DNA from: an uncultured Acetatifactor sp.
GTDB lineage: Bacteria > Bacillota > Clostridia > Lachnospirales > Lachnospiraceae
Direction of reading: 5' to 3'
Assembly: GCA_910578995.1 (NCBI GenBank)
Contig: CAJTSY010000113.1
Span: forward strand, 1-12,649
DNA length: 12,649 bases
Shown: piece by piece, positions 6,532 through 12,649 of the stretch
Numbering within the stretch: the stretch's first letter is position 1
Layout of the letters: every line of letters starts with the position of its first letter
Notes under the pieces: model-generated
Told to the model about the DNA's origin: nothing
The model's input: only the letters and a program-made list of their open reading frames with translations
The model's database searches: none
Program-made: the position numbers and the translations under genes

Positions 6532-7788
6532 ATGACAGGCAGGGAGAGATATGAATCCGCAAAGGAGATTTATGCGTCCTATGGCGTAGACGTGGAGGCG
6601 GCAATCGCGAAATGCATGGAGGTTCCGGTTTCCCTCCACTGCTGGCAGGGAGACGATGTGACCGGCTTTGACCATGACGGTCCCCTGACCGGCGGCATCC
6701 AGACCACCGGCGATTATCCCGGAAAGGCCAAGACTCCGGAAGAGCTGATGCAGGATATGGATAAGGCCCTGGGCCTGATGCCCGGCAGGAAGAAGCTGAA
6801 CCTGCATGCCAGCTATGCCGTCTTTGAATCCGGTGAAACTGTGGATCGGGATAAGATTGAGCCGAAGCATTTTGCAAAATGGGTGGAGTTTGCGAAGGAG
6901 AGGAATATGGGAATTGATTTTAATCCCACTTTCTTCTCCCATGACAGGGTGAAGGATGGCCTGACCCTGTCCAGTCCTGATGAGGAGACCAGGAGGTTCT
7001 GGATCGGCCATGGCAGGGCATGTATCCGTATCTCCCAGTATTTTGCGGAAGAGACAGGGGTTCCCTGCGTGATGAATATCTGGACAGGGGACGGCTATAA
7101 GGACATTCCGGCGGACCGTATGGGGCCCAGGATGCGGTATAAGGAAGCCATCGAGGAGATTCTGGCCGAGCCCTTTGACAGGAATAAGGTAAAGCCCTGT
7201 GTGGAGTCCAAGGTATTCGGCATCGGCGTGGAGGCGTACACTGTGGGAAGCGCCGAATTTGCATTAAGCTTTGCCGCCACCCACGAAGGCTGCCTGCCCC
7301 TGATGGACAACGGTCATTACCATCCCACGGAAGTGGTGTCCGACAAAATTCCCGCGCTGCTGTGCTTTTACCCGGAGATCGCCCTGCACATTACCAGGCC
7401 GATCCGTTGGGACAGTGACCATGTGGTGCTCTTTGACGACGAGACCAGGGAGATTGCAAAGGAGATCGTCAGATGTGGCGGACTGGACAGAGTCTATATG
7501 GCCCTGGATTATTTTGATGCCAGCATCAACCGTGTGTCCGCGTGGGCCATGGGCTTCCGCAGCTGGCAGAAGGCACTGCTCTCGGCCATGTGCACTCCCA
7601 ATGAGGAGCTTAAAAAGCTTCAGGATGAGAACCGGATGACGGAGCTGATGGTAGAGCAGGAGGCCGTGAAGACCCTGCCCTTCGGCGATGTGTGGAACGA
7701 GTACTGTGGACGATGCGGCGTGGTGTCCGACCGGGATTTCTACGGTGAGATCAAAAGATATGAGGACGAGGTTCTGCTGAAAAGATAA
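6532..7788 (+). CDS. rhaA: L-rhamnose isomerase
   Basis: Interconverts L-rhamnose and L-rhamnulose, the first step of rhamnose catabolism, using divalent metal (Mn/Zn) in a TIM-barrel. The 418 residues are one shorter than the E. coli enzyme. Metal and catalytic residues are visible: E234 (GIGVEAY), D259 with H262/H264 (LMDNGHYHPTE), H286 (ALHITRP), D294 and D296 (RWDSDHVV) and D326 (ALDYFDA). From D259 onward they sit about 8 positions before their E. coli counterparts. The opening VPVSLHCWQGDDV and the block GGIQTTGDYPGKA are family signatures. ATG 6532 follows AAAGGATAGG at 6518-6527. It is the second gene of the rhaBA unit; a structured leader precedes it. No terminator was seen between its stop and the tRNA. 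Confidence 0.96.
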   Translation: MTGRERYESAKEIYASYGVDVEAAIAKCMEVPVSLHCWQGDDVTGFDHDGPLTGGIQTTGDYPGKAKTPEELMQDMDKALGLMPGRKKLNLHASYAVFESGETVDRDKIEPKHFAKWVEFAKERNMGIDFNPTFFSHDRVKDGLTLSSPDEETRRFWIGHGRACIRISQYFAEETGVPCVMNIWTGDGYKDIPADRMGPRMRYKEAIEEILAEPFDRNKVKPCVESKVFGIGVEAYTVGSAEFALSFAATHEGCLPLMDNGHYHPTEVVSDKIPALLCFYPEIALHITRPIRWDSDHVVLFDDETREIAKEIVRCGGLDRVYMALDYFDASINRVSAWAMGFRSWQKALLSAMCTPNEELKKLQDENRMTELMVEQEAVKTLPFGDVWNEYCGRCGVVSDRDFYGEIKRYEDEVLLKR

Positions 7789-7814
7789 AATAGAGATAAA
7801 AAATTAAAAACATC

Positions 7815-7843
7815 TTCCCATTTCGGGAGAACTGTGTTATACT
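7815..7843 (+). promoter_or_regulatory. Promoter of the tRNA gene
   Basis: TTCCCA at 7815-7820 and an extended -10, TGTTATACT at 7835-7843, are separated by 17 bases. The -10 ends 9 bases before the first base of the tRNA, so the transcript would start close to the mature 5' end. Confidence 0.55.
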
Positions 7844-7852
7844 GAAGGAGTT

Positions 7853-7926
7853 GGAAGCATAGCTCAGCTGGGATGAGCGCTCGCCTGACTAGCGGGAGGC
7901 CAAGGGTTCGAGCCCCTTTGCTTCCA
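7853..7926 (+). tRNA. tRNA-Val, anticodon GAC, with unusual core bases
   Basis: A full cloverleaf of 74 bases. The acceptor stem is GGAAGCA/TGCTTCC with discriminator A; CCA is not encoded. The D stem is GCTC/GAGC. The anticodon stem is CTCGC/GCGGG with one T-G pair, and the loop CTGACTA puts GAC at 34-36 after T33. The variable loop is AGGCC (C48 can pair with G15), and the T arm AAGGG-TTCGAGC-CCCTT is perfect. GAC reads valine codons GUC and GUU. Two bases are unusual: the D loop AGCTGGGAT ends in T where A21 is nearly universal, and position 37 next to the anticodon is T where a purine is normal. All stems are intact, so it is probably functional, but a weakly used or decaying gene is possible. 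A T-rich run (TTTTCTTTT) follows directly. Confidence 0.8.
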
Positions 7927-7928
7927 TT

Positions 7929-8084
7929 TTCTTTTACATGTCTTCTGAGGGTGTCCCTGGCCTTATGGCTGCCCATTTTCAGTCTATTAGCGACGATGGA
8001 GTCATATCCGCCGATTTCTGCTGCGATCTTTGTCTTGTCCGGATCCAGGTTATTGATAATGGCTGACTGCTTTTGGTAGATTTC
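7929..8084 (-). pseudogene. Antisense fragment of an unrecognised protein beside the tRNA
   Basis: On the minus strand, 52 codons read like genuine protein: they begin EIYQKQSAIINNLDPDKTK, continue through IAAEIGGYDSIVANRLK and MGSHKARDTLRRHVKE, and run directly into the 3' end of the tRNA. A stop codon (8085-8087) lies immediately upstream in frame, so no complete gene is present. The mix of charged and hydrophobic residues suggests two amphipathic helices around a GGYDS turn. I do not recognise the family. Position against a tRNA 3' end is typical of remnants left by integrating elements, but no integrase or repeated tRNA end was found in the window. It could also be a chance open frame. 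Confidence 0.35.
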
Positions 8085-8087
8085 TTA

Positions 8088-8233
8088 GCAGAAGGCGGGA
8101 GCCGTGCCATATTATGGGGTATGGGGGCTATATTTCGTTCAAAAATCACGAAAATTGCGGGAAAATATGAATCTCTGCGGGAGTCTGGGAAAACAGGCGG
8201 GAAAAGCAGGGAAGAAGGGACGGAGGCAGACAG
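8088..8233. other. Non-coding remainder of the tRNA to reductase spacer
   Basis: With the fragment above, this completes a 307-base stretch (7927-8233) that holds no intact gene. The bases are A- and G-rich toward the end and close with GGAGG at 8222-8226, the ribosome binding site of the next gene. I saw no strong promoter, terminator or repeat here. Confidence 0.5.
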
Positions 8234-9100
8234 ATGGAAGAAAACAGAAAAAGAATGTTGGTGACGGGGGCATCAGGATTCCTGGGGAGCCGGATCCTGT
8301 GGTTTTACAGGGACAGGTACGAGGTCTGTGTCCCATCACACGGGGAGATGGACATCACGGACAGGGAGAGTGTGGAACGTGTATTTGACAGGATCCGTCC
8401 TCATTTGGTGATTCACTGTGCGGCGGTTTCGGACGTGGGCGCCTGTGAGCGGGCGCCGGAGGACTCCTGGAGGGTCAATGTGGACGGGAGTCGGAATATA
8501 GCGCAGATGTCAGCACTGTACCGTGCAAAATGCGTGGCTGCCAGTTCGGACCAGGTTTATTTCGGGAGCAGCGGGACGCAGCCCCACAGGGAGGATGAGG
8601 AACTGCATCCTGGAAACGTGTATGGGAGGGAAAAGCTGAGGGCCGAGGAGGAATGCCTGGATGTAAATCCGGACTGCGTTTTGCTTCGGTTGTCCTGGAT
8701 GTATGACCTGCGCGTTACAAGGGAAGGGGAGCATGGGGATTTCTTCAGGATACTGGCGGCGCAGCTGAAAAATCCGGGAAACCTGGAATATCCGGTACAT
8801 GACAGGCGGGGGATTACGGACGTGAACGAGGTGGTGCGCAGCCTGGAGCAGGCCCTCGCCCTGAAGGGGGGAGTCTATAATTTCGGTTCGCCCAATGACA
8901 GAAATACCTACGAGACGGTTCTGGAGCTGTTCCGTTTTCTGGGCCTGGACACGGCTCGCCTGCGGGAAAATGCGGAGAGATATGCATCTGCGCCCCGGAA
9001 CCTGAGTATGGACCAGGGAAAGATCCGGGAGTGCGGGATTAACTTTTCGCCCACACTGCAGGCGCTTCAGGAGAACGGGCGCTTACATTTTTCTTTTTGA
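8234..9100 (+). CDS. Extended short-chain reductase, RmlD-like sugar-nucleotide family
   Basis: A 288-residue NAD(P)-dependent oxidoreductase of the extended SDR superfamily. The nucleotide-binding motif is TGASGFLG at residues 11-18. D40 in EMDITD and the HCAAVSDVGACE stretch follow the pattern of dTDP-4-dehydrorhamnose reductase (RmlD) and its relatives, such as MAT2B. The catalytic set is S104/S105 in ASSDQVYFG and the YxxxK pair Y130/K134 in NVYGREK. RGITDVNEVV fits the substrate-domain region of the family. ATG 8234 has GGAGG seven bases upstream. Substrate cannot be read from the sequence. The nearby rhaBA genes break rhamnose down, whereas RmlD makes dTDP-rhamnose, and no other rml gene is present, so a shared pathway is not supported. 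An unassigned NAD-dependent epimerase/reductase is the safe reading. Confidence 0.82.
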   Translation: MEENRKRMLVTGASGFLGSRILWFYRDRYEVCVPSHGEMDITDRESVERVFDRIRPHLVIHCAAVSDVGACERAPEDSWRVNVDGSRNIAQMSALYRAKCVAASSDQVYFGSSGTQPHREDEELHPGNVYGREKLRAEEECLDVNPDCVLLRLSWMYDLRVTREGEHGDFFRILAAQLKNPGNLEYPVHDRRGITDVNEVVRSLEQALALKGGVYNFGSPNDRNTYETVLELFRFLGLDTARLRENAERYASAPRNLSMDQGKIRECGINFSPTLQALQENGRLHFSF

Positions 9101-9221
9101 TTATATTTCGGATTTGTTTAGAATTGGTTGGATGTTTTATTAAGAAATGGAGGTTATACTAAGGGAGTAAAAGGACAACAGCAGATTCAGACAGATCAGG
9201 TGAAATAAACGGAGAGAAAAT

Positions 9222-9830
9222 ATGGAAGCAGTATGTAGTAATATACCAGTTGAAAAACAGACGGAGAAGTGGAAGAAATGGGCGACAGTTATTCTGGCGG
9301 CACTGTGTGTGGCATTTGTGGCAGTCCTTGTGAAGGCTTATCTGGACGGTGAGTTTGCCTCAGTGGAGACTTTTCAGAAATATATGGCGGGTCTTGGTTT
9401 CATAGCGCCCCTGTTTTTGATGGCGTTTCAGGCGGCCCAGGTGGTGCTGCCGGTTCTGCCCGGGCTCGTGGGATGTGTGGCGGGAGCGTTGATGTTTGGG
9501 GCCATGGGCGGATTCTGGTGTAATTATATCGGCATTTCCGCAGGCTCCATTCTTGCCTTCTGGCTGGCCAGGAAGTACGGAAAGGGCCTGGTGGGAAAGA
9601 TGTTCCCCGGGGAGAAGTATGAGAAATGGGCCCTGTGGGCCGCCAATAGCAGGTTTTACACGGTAATTCTGTTCCTGGGCATGGTGCTTCCCCTGTTTCC
9701 GGATGACTATTTCTGCTATTTTACCGGAATTACAAATATGAGCGCACGCAAGTTCGCTGCCATTATTATTCTGGGAAAACCATGGTGCATCCTGGCATAC
9801 TGTATTCTGGCTTCCGCGGCGGTGGCCTGA
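9222..9830 (+). CDS. VTT-domain (TVP38/TMEM64, DedA-like) membrane protein
   Basis: A 202-residue integral membrane protein. A short basic cytoplasmic start (EKWKKW) precedes a first helix at about 21-39. Hydrophobic segments follow at about 60-80 and 82-115, then a re-entrant-like stretch at about 146-160 and a last helix at about 178-200. The VTT signatures are visible: a Gly-rich segment (LPGLVGCVAGALMFGAMGG), ISAGSILAFWLARKYGK, the FPDD stretch in GMVLPLFPDDYFCYFTGI, and a final LGKPW. VTT/DedA proteins are linked to lipid scrambling and undecaprenyl-phosphate or phospholipid handling; the substrate here is unknown. ATG 9222 is preceded by GGAGAG at 9211-9216. The gene stands 121 bases after the reductase; a TATACT at 9155-9160 lies in that gap, but no -35 at normal spacing was found. 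A strong terminator begins 10 bases after the stop. Confidence 0.87.
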   Translation: MEAVCSNIPVEKQTEKWKKWATVILAALCVAFVAVLVKAYLDGEFASVETFQKYMAGLGFIAPLFLMAFQAAQVVLPVLPGLVGCVAGALMFGAMGGFWCNYIGISAGSILAFWLARKYGKGLVGKMFPGEKYEKWALWAANSRFYTVILFLGMVLPLFPDDYFCYFTGITNMSARKFAAIIILGKPWCILAYCILASAAVA

Positions 9831-9840
9831 AAATGGGATT

Positions 9841-9870
9841 AGCGGCTTCCGGCAGGAGGCCGTTTTTATT
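9841..9870 (+). terminator. Intrinsic terminator after the VTT gene
   Basis: CGGCTTCC at 9843-9850 pairs with GGAGGCCG at 9855-9862 (8 bp with one T-G pair) around a GGCA tetraloop, followed by TTTTTATT. It begins 10 bases after the stop codon and separates this unit from the aminopeptidase gene. Confidence 0.88.
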
Positions 9871-9903
9871 GTTCCGGCATGGAAAACTTTTCGGGCAGGA
9901 GTA

Positions 9904-9931
9904 TTGTATTCTACGGGCGTTCATGTATAAT
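9904..9931 (+). promoter_or_regulatory. Promoter of the M28 aminopeptidase gene
   Basis: A consensus -10 TATAAT lies at 9926-9931. TTGTAT at 9904-9909 serves as a partial -35 with a 16-base spacer. Initiation near 9938 gives a leader of about 55 bases. Its place between an upstream terminator and a gene with a good ribosome binding site supports it. Confidence 0.6.
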
Positions 9932-9943
9932 GGATATATCCAT
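9930..9943. promoter_or_regulatory. Perfect 14-base palindrome over the start site, candidate operator
   Basis: ATGGATATATCCAT is its own reverse complement and overlaps the last two bases of the -10 TATAAT and the likely start of transcription. ATCCATT at 9951-9957 is a second partner for AATGGAT (9929-9935). This is a classic position for a repressor site. No regulator gene is adjacent, and the protein is unknown. Confidence 0.4.
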
Positions 9944-9993
9944 AGAAATGATCCATTGAAATCAGCAGGGCTGAAAAACAGGAGGACAGGAAA

Positions 9994-11277
9994 ATGAAGG
10001 AACTGATGGAGCTTGTAAAGGATTTAAGCTTTGTACGGGTAGGCGGAAGCTCCCAGGAGGAGAAAGCGGCGGAACTGGTTCTGGGCGAGGTCAACCGGGC
10101 TGCGCAGGAAGCGGGACGGGAGGACATCCGGGGGGCATATGAGACATTCCGGATTCCCTATGCAGAGGTTGGGAAGTGTTCAGTACAGGCGGCGGGGCGG
10201 GAGATTTCCTGCGCGCCTTTTCTGCGCTCGGGCAGCATAGACAGGGAGTGCGGCCTGGTTTATCTGGATGAGGCTTCCGAGATTGACTTTGCGGGGGCAG
10301 GAGACCTGGAGGGCAAAGTAGTGCTGCTGAACAAGCTCACCGACGAGGATGTCTATAAGCGCCTGGTGGAGCATAAGGCGGCGGCTTTTCTGGTAATGCA
10401 GGGCAAATACTATTTTACAGCCGAGGAGGCGTCCATGTATCCCCGGCGGCTGCGGGAGCATTTTACCAGAAACGGTGTAATTCCCGGATTTGTGATTTCA
10501 GCGGCTGACGCCCTCTGGCTGATCCGTGAGGAGGCGGAGAAGGTGCACCTGCTGTTGGAGCAGGAGGACACAGAGCCGGAGAGCCGGAACATTACGGCTG
10601 TGATCGAGGGAACGGACCTGAAGGAGGAAAGCATCGTGCTGACGGCCCACTATGATTCCGTGCCTGTGGGAACGGGTTCCTGGGACAATGCCACCGGAAC
10701 GGTAGCGCTTCTGGCCATCTTCAGGCATTTTGCGGAAAAGCCTGCCAGGCGGACGCTGCGGTTTGTGTGGTGCGGCAGCGAGGAGCAGGGGCTGATGGGA
10801 TCAAAAGCCTATGTGGAGCAGCACAAAGAACTGTTGGACAAAATCGTGTTCTGCTTCAACTTTGACATGTGCGGGACGGTTCTGGGAGCAAATAAAATCA
10901 TTGTGACAGGGGAGAAGGAGCTGCAGACATTTGCGGAGCAGTACTGCAAACTGACAGGTTATTCCGCAGAGTTCGGGGTAGGTGTGCACTCCAGCGATTC
11001 TGCTCCTTTCTGCGACAACGGGATTCCGGCCCTGGGACTGAGCAGGGAGACGGTCACGGCATCCATCCATACCATTCATGACCTGATGCCCACGCTCAGT
11101 GAAAAAGCCATATGCAGGAATGTGGCCTTTGCGGTACGCATTATCGGGGACGTGGCCAATGCCGCGGTGGTTCCTGTGAAGAAGGGAATGCCCGAGGAGA
11201 CGAAGAAGGAGCTGGATAAGTATTTCCACCGGGACAAAGAGGAGGATAAAGATAAGGATAAGGACAAAGATAAGTAA
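9994..11277 (+). CDS. M28-family zinc aminopeptidase
   Basis: A 427-residue metallopeptidase that probably removes N-terminal residues from peptides. The first ~200 residues include a PA-type insert (about 75-170) with GDLEGKVVLLNK. The catalytic domain carries the two-zinc set: H219 (TAHYDS), D231 (SWDNATG), catalytic E263 and ligand E264 (GSEEQGLMGS), D291 (NFDMCG) and H359 (SIHTIHD). No signal peptide or membrane segment is seen, so a cytoplasmic enzyme in peptide recycling is most likely. The protein ends in a charged (Asp-Lys) run encoded by near-identical GATAAG-type hexamers at 11245-11274. ATG 9994 follows AGGAGG at 9980-9985. The gene is alone between two terminators and so is a single-gene unit. 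Family is secure; substrate preference is not known. Confidence 0.9.
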   Translation: MKELMELVKDLSFVRVGGSSQEEKAAELVLGEVNRAAQEAGREDIRGAYETFRIPYAEVGKCSVQAAGREISCAPFLRSGSIDRECGLVYLDEASEIDFAGAGDLEGKVVLLNKLTDEDVYKRLVEHKAAAFLVMQGKYYFTAEEASMYPRRLREHFTRNGVIPGFVISAADALWLIREEAEKVHLLLEQEDTEPESRNITAVIEGTDLKEESIVLTAHYDSVPVGTGSWDNATGTVALLAIFRHFAEKPARRTLRFVWCGSEEQGLMGSKAYVEQHKELLDKIVFCFNFDMCGTVLGANKIIVTGEKELQTFAEQYCKLTGYSAEFGVGVHSSDSAPFCDNGIPALGLSRETVTASIHTIHDLMPTLSEKAICRNVAFAVRIIGDVANAAVVPVKKGMPEETKKELDKYFHRDKEEDKDKDKDKDK

Positions 11278-11313
11278 TGCTTTCACTGCTTTTTTGTAAA
11301 AGGGAAAGGTAAG

Positions 11314-11366
11314 CGCCTGAAGCGGCGCCGGGGTATAGTGCCCTCAGATGCACGGCTGTTCAGGCG
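11314..11366. other. Structured spacer element with nested inverted repeats
   Basis: CGCCTGAA at 11314-11321 pairs perfectly with TTCAGGCG at 11359-11366. Inside, GCCG (11327-11330) can pair with CGGC (11353-11356), and GGG (11331-11333) with CCC (11341-11343) around TATAGTG. It lies between the aminopeptidase stop and the bidirectional terminator and has no T tract of its own. It may be a dispersed palindromic repeat, an mRNA 3' structure or part of a small RNA; the sequence does not decide. Confidence 0.4.
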
Positions 11367-11381
11367 GGCGGAAGGGGTGGA

Positions 11382-11430
11382 AAAAGACTGGCGGATTCCG
11401 CATGGAAAAAGCGGAAAACGCCAGTCTTTT
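11382..11430. terminator. Bidirectional terminator between convergent genes
   Basis: AAAAGACTGGCG at 11382-11393 pairs perfectly with CGCCAGTCTTTT at 11419-11430 (12 bp). An inner 6-bp stem, TTCCGC (11396-11401) with GCGGAA (11411-11416), closes the loop. Read on + it ends in TTTT for the aminopeptidase gene; read on - it ends in TTTTT for the oxidoreductase gene. Confidence 0.88.
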
Positions 11431-11484
11431 GAATTATGGGGAGTAAGTGGGGATTGAAGTTACAGCGCATGCTGCCGTTCCGGG

Positions 11485-12573
11485 TTACCTGGTCTTCACA
11501 TAGGTGTGGAGGTCGTGGACGCAGTACTCGTTATAGGGATACTGGTCCGTGGTCACATACCCGGCAGGGGCATCAATGAGCTGCGGGATACGGTTGACTA
11601 TGGTGGCACATGTCATTTCCACCGTAGCCGGACGGTTGACGGAAACAGTGGTCTCAGGCTCGCCGATGAAGGTCCAGTCATTCCTGTCAAATTCGTCGGG
11701 TGCGAATACCTTTCCCACGCATTCGGTCACCAGGGTGATTCCCTCTTCTGTCTCCGTGGTTACCACGGCGCGCATGCCGGTGGGATCCCCTGCCTTGATG
11801 GTGGCATTCAGGGTGGTGGAGAACAGATCCTCCGTATGGGTGGTGGGGTAGCATTTCTGGGTCTGGGAGGTAATGTGCAGGTTCATCTTGCTGCAGAGCC
11901 ATCCGTTCTGGTTCCACATATAGGAGGGAACATAATTGCCGCTTTCGATCATTTCCTTCAGCTCGCCGGAAGGCATGCTGTTGATGTTGGCGATTTCTTT
12001 TTCGAAGCGGTCCGGTGAAAAGCCGGCTCCATGGCCTTCCGCCAGGGCGATGCCATAATCTTCCACATTGTACCAGCTGCTGCCCAGAATCTTTGTGATC
12101 TTAAAGGAAGATCCGGCCAGATTCGTCACCATGGTGCCCCATACCAGGTCGCAGTATCCCACGCCGGTGAGGGTGCATCCGCCCTGCTTTGCCAGTTCAT
12201 CCAGTCTGTGGGTCAGGGCAGGGGAGGAATTCCAGGGATACAGGGCTTCCTCACAGGTGGTGATGGCATTGACCCCATGCCTGGCGCAGATGGTGAAGAT
12301 GTCTTCCAGCTCCGCAACTGTGCTTCTGGTGGCGATGATGCAGACGTCAGGCTTTAAGCTGCCCAGGATGGTGTCTGCCTGGTCTGCCGGGGAGATGGTG
12401 ATGCCGGTGGCGGGATAGCCGTCCCCGACGATTTCCGCGGCATCTCTGCTGAAGAGGGCGGGATTCATGTCAAAGGCTGCCACCAGCTGAGCGCCTTTTT
12501 CAATTGCATACCGGATCAGGTATTTCCCCATCTTGCCGCATCCGTACTGTACAAACGTTATTTTTCTGTTCAT
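11485..12573 (-). CDS. NAD(P)-dependent oxidoreductase, dihydrodipicolinate reductase / 2,4-diaminopentanoate dehydrogenase-like
   Basis: A 362-residue Rossmann dehydrogenase and the only intact minus-strand gene. The cofactor motif is QYGCGKMGKYLIRYA (G11, G13, G16) near the N terminus, followed by AAFDMNPA at the strand-2 end, where the Asp (D35) suggests contact with the cofactor ribose. KPDVCIIATRST and VNAITTCEEALYPW follow the layout of the DapB N-terminal domain. The total length exceeds that of DapB (about 270) and fits the 2,4-diaminopentanoate dehydrogenase group used in ornithine fermentation. No ornithine-degradation neighbour is in view and the upstream side is cut by the window edge, so the substrate is left open. 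The start follows a near-perfect AAAAGGAGGT (12591-12582) by 8 bases. The gene ends at a shared bidirectional terminator. A FadR/GntR-like palindrome lies in its promoter region. Confidence 0.75.
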   Translation of the reverse strand: MNRKITFVQYGCGKMGKYLIRYAIEKGAQLVAAFDMNPALFSRDAAEIVGDGYPATGITISPADQADTILGSLKPDVCIIATRSTVAELEDIFTICARHGVNAITTCEEALYPWNSSPALTHRLDELAKQGGCTLTGVGYCDLVWGTMVTNLAGSSFKITKILGSSWYNVEDYGIALAEGHGAGFSPDRFEKEIANINSMPSGELKEMIESGNYVPSYMWNQNGWLCSKMNLHITSQTQKCYPTTHTEDLFSTTLNATIKAGDPTGMRAVVTTETEEGITLVTECVGKVFAPDEFDRNDWTFIGEPETTVSVNRPATVEMTCATIVNRIPQLIDAPAGYVTTDQYPYNEYCVHDLHTYVKTR

Positions 12574-12602
12574 TGTCGGTTACCTCCTTTTAGATAGTAT
12601 TT

Positions 12603-12619
12603 AACTGATAATACCAGTT
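12603..12619 (-). promoter_or_regulatory. Palindromic operator candidate, FadR/GntR-like
   Basis: Read on the minus strand, AACTGGTATTATCAGTT is a 17-base palindrome with one mismatched pair. It resembles the TGGTnnnACCA core of FadR-subfamily GntR operators; one half has ATCA in place of ACCA. It covers the expected start region of the oxidoreductase transcript, which suits repression relieved by an inducer. The regulator gene is not in the window. Confidence 0.45.
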
Positions 12620-12646
12620 TATTCCTTATAGTAAGTATAAAGTCAA
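12618..12646 (-). promoter_or_regulatory. Promoter of the minus-strand oxidoreductase gene
   Basis: On the minus strand a -35 TTGACT (12646-12641) is followed after 17 bases by AATAAA (12623-12618), which matches the -10 at four of six positions. TGGTATTAT (12616-12608) is an alternative extended -10 without a matching -35. Either choice overlaps the palindrome. Confidence 0.45.
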
Positions 12647-12649
12647 GGG

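Noticed and set aside
7814..7829. Terminator after rhaA (CTTCCC / GGGAGA)
   Set aside because: The stem is only about five pairs with a G-U and has no T tract after it; the stretch is better explained as the -35 region of the tRNA promoter.
7873..8079. Plus-strand open frame running out of the tRNA
   Set aside because: It starts inside the tRNA gene, has no ribosome binding site, and its translation resembles no family; the opposite strand reads more like protein.
8234..9100. RmlD working with rhaB and rhaA in one rhamnose pathway
   Set aside because: RmlD makes dTDP-L-rhamnose from dTDP-glucose products, while RhaA and RhaB degrade free rhamnose. A tRNA and a 300-base spacer separate them, and no rmlA, rmlB or rmlC is present.
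9128..9160. Promoter before the VTT gene (TTGGAT and TATACT)
   Set aside because: The two elements are 21 bases apart, too far for a standard promoter; only the -10-like box is convincing.
1..12649. CRISPR array, insertion sequence, phage or defence module
   Set aside because: No regularly spaced short repeats, transposase, integrase, capsid or nuclease-defence genes were seen; the only tandem array (3772-3930) has no spacers.

Overview
The window reads as ordinary chromosome from a GC-rich, low-branching Clostridia species. The Lachnospiraceae are my best guess, from the gene families and from strong AGGAGG-type ribosome binding sites; I have run no search. All supported genes but one, plus one gene fragment, lie on the + strand, which is purine- and G-rich in its coding parts. 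I found no phage, insertion sequence, CRISPR array or toxin/defence cassette, and no clear new multi-gene system. The points of interest are at the level of sites, leaders, repeats and unusual residues.

Layout. 1-3767: a tight nucleic-acid maintenance operon (RNase HI, an RluF-type rRNA pseudouridine synthase, NAD-dependent DNA ligase) with a 23-base overlap and then a 3-base gap. 3768-3943: a spacer holding a degenerate ~50-base tandem repeat. 3944-4852: metA, whose active-site residues predict homoserine O-acetyltransferase activity. 4853-7788: an L-rhamnose catabolic pair, rhaB then rhaA, with its own promoter region and a hairpin leader just before the rhaA ribosome binding site. 7789-8233: a tRNA with anticodon GAC (Val) behind a good promoter. 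After it comes a 307-base stretch without an intact gene, which holds an antisense fragment of an unrecognised protein abutting the tRNA 3' end and then nothing I can name. 8234-9830: an RmlD-like short-chain reductase and a VTT/DedA-type membrane protein that ends at a strong terminator. 9871-11277: an M28 zinc aminopeptidase with its own promoter and a perfect 14-base palindrome over the start site. 11278-11484: a structured spacer and a bidirectional terminator. 11485-12573, minus strand: a Rossmann oxidoreductase of the dihydrodipicolinate reductase / 2,4-diaminopentanoate dehydrogenase type, with a FadR/GntR-like palindrome in its promoter.

Functionally these are separate modules. RNase HI and ligase both belong to lagging-strand and repair work, removing RNA-DNA hybrids and sealing nicks. 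RhaA isomerises L-rhamnose to L-rhamnulose and RhaB phosphorylates it; the aldolase (RhaD) and the transporter are not in the window. MetA opens methionine synthesis from homoserine. The most useful leads are the non-canonical active-site residues of the ligase, the rhaA leader hairpin, the unusual tRNA core bases with the gene fragment beside it, and the two palindromic operators.
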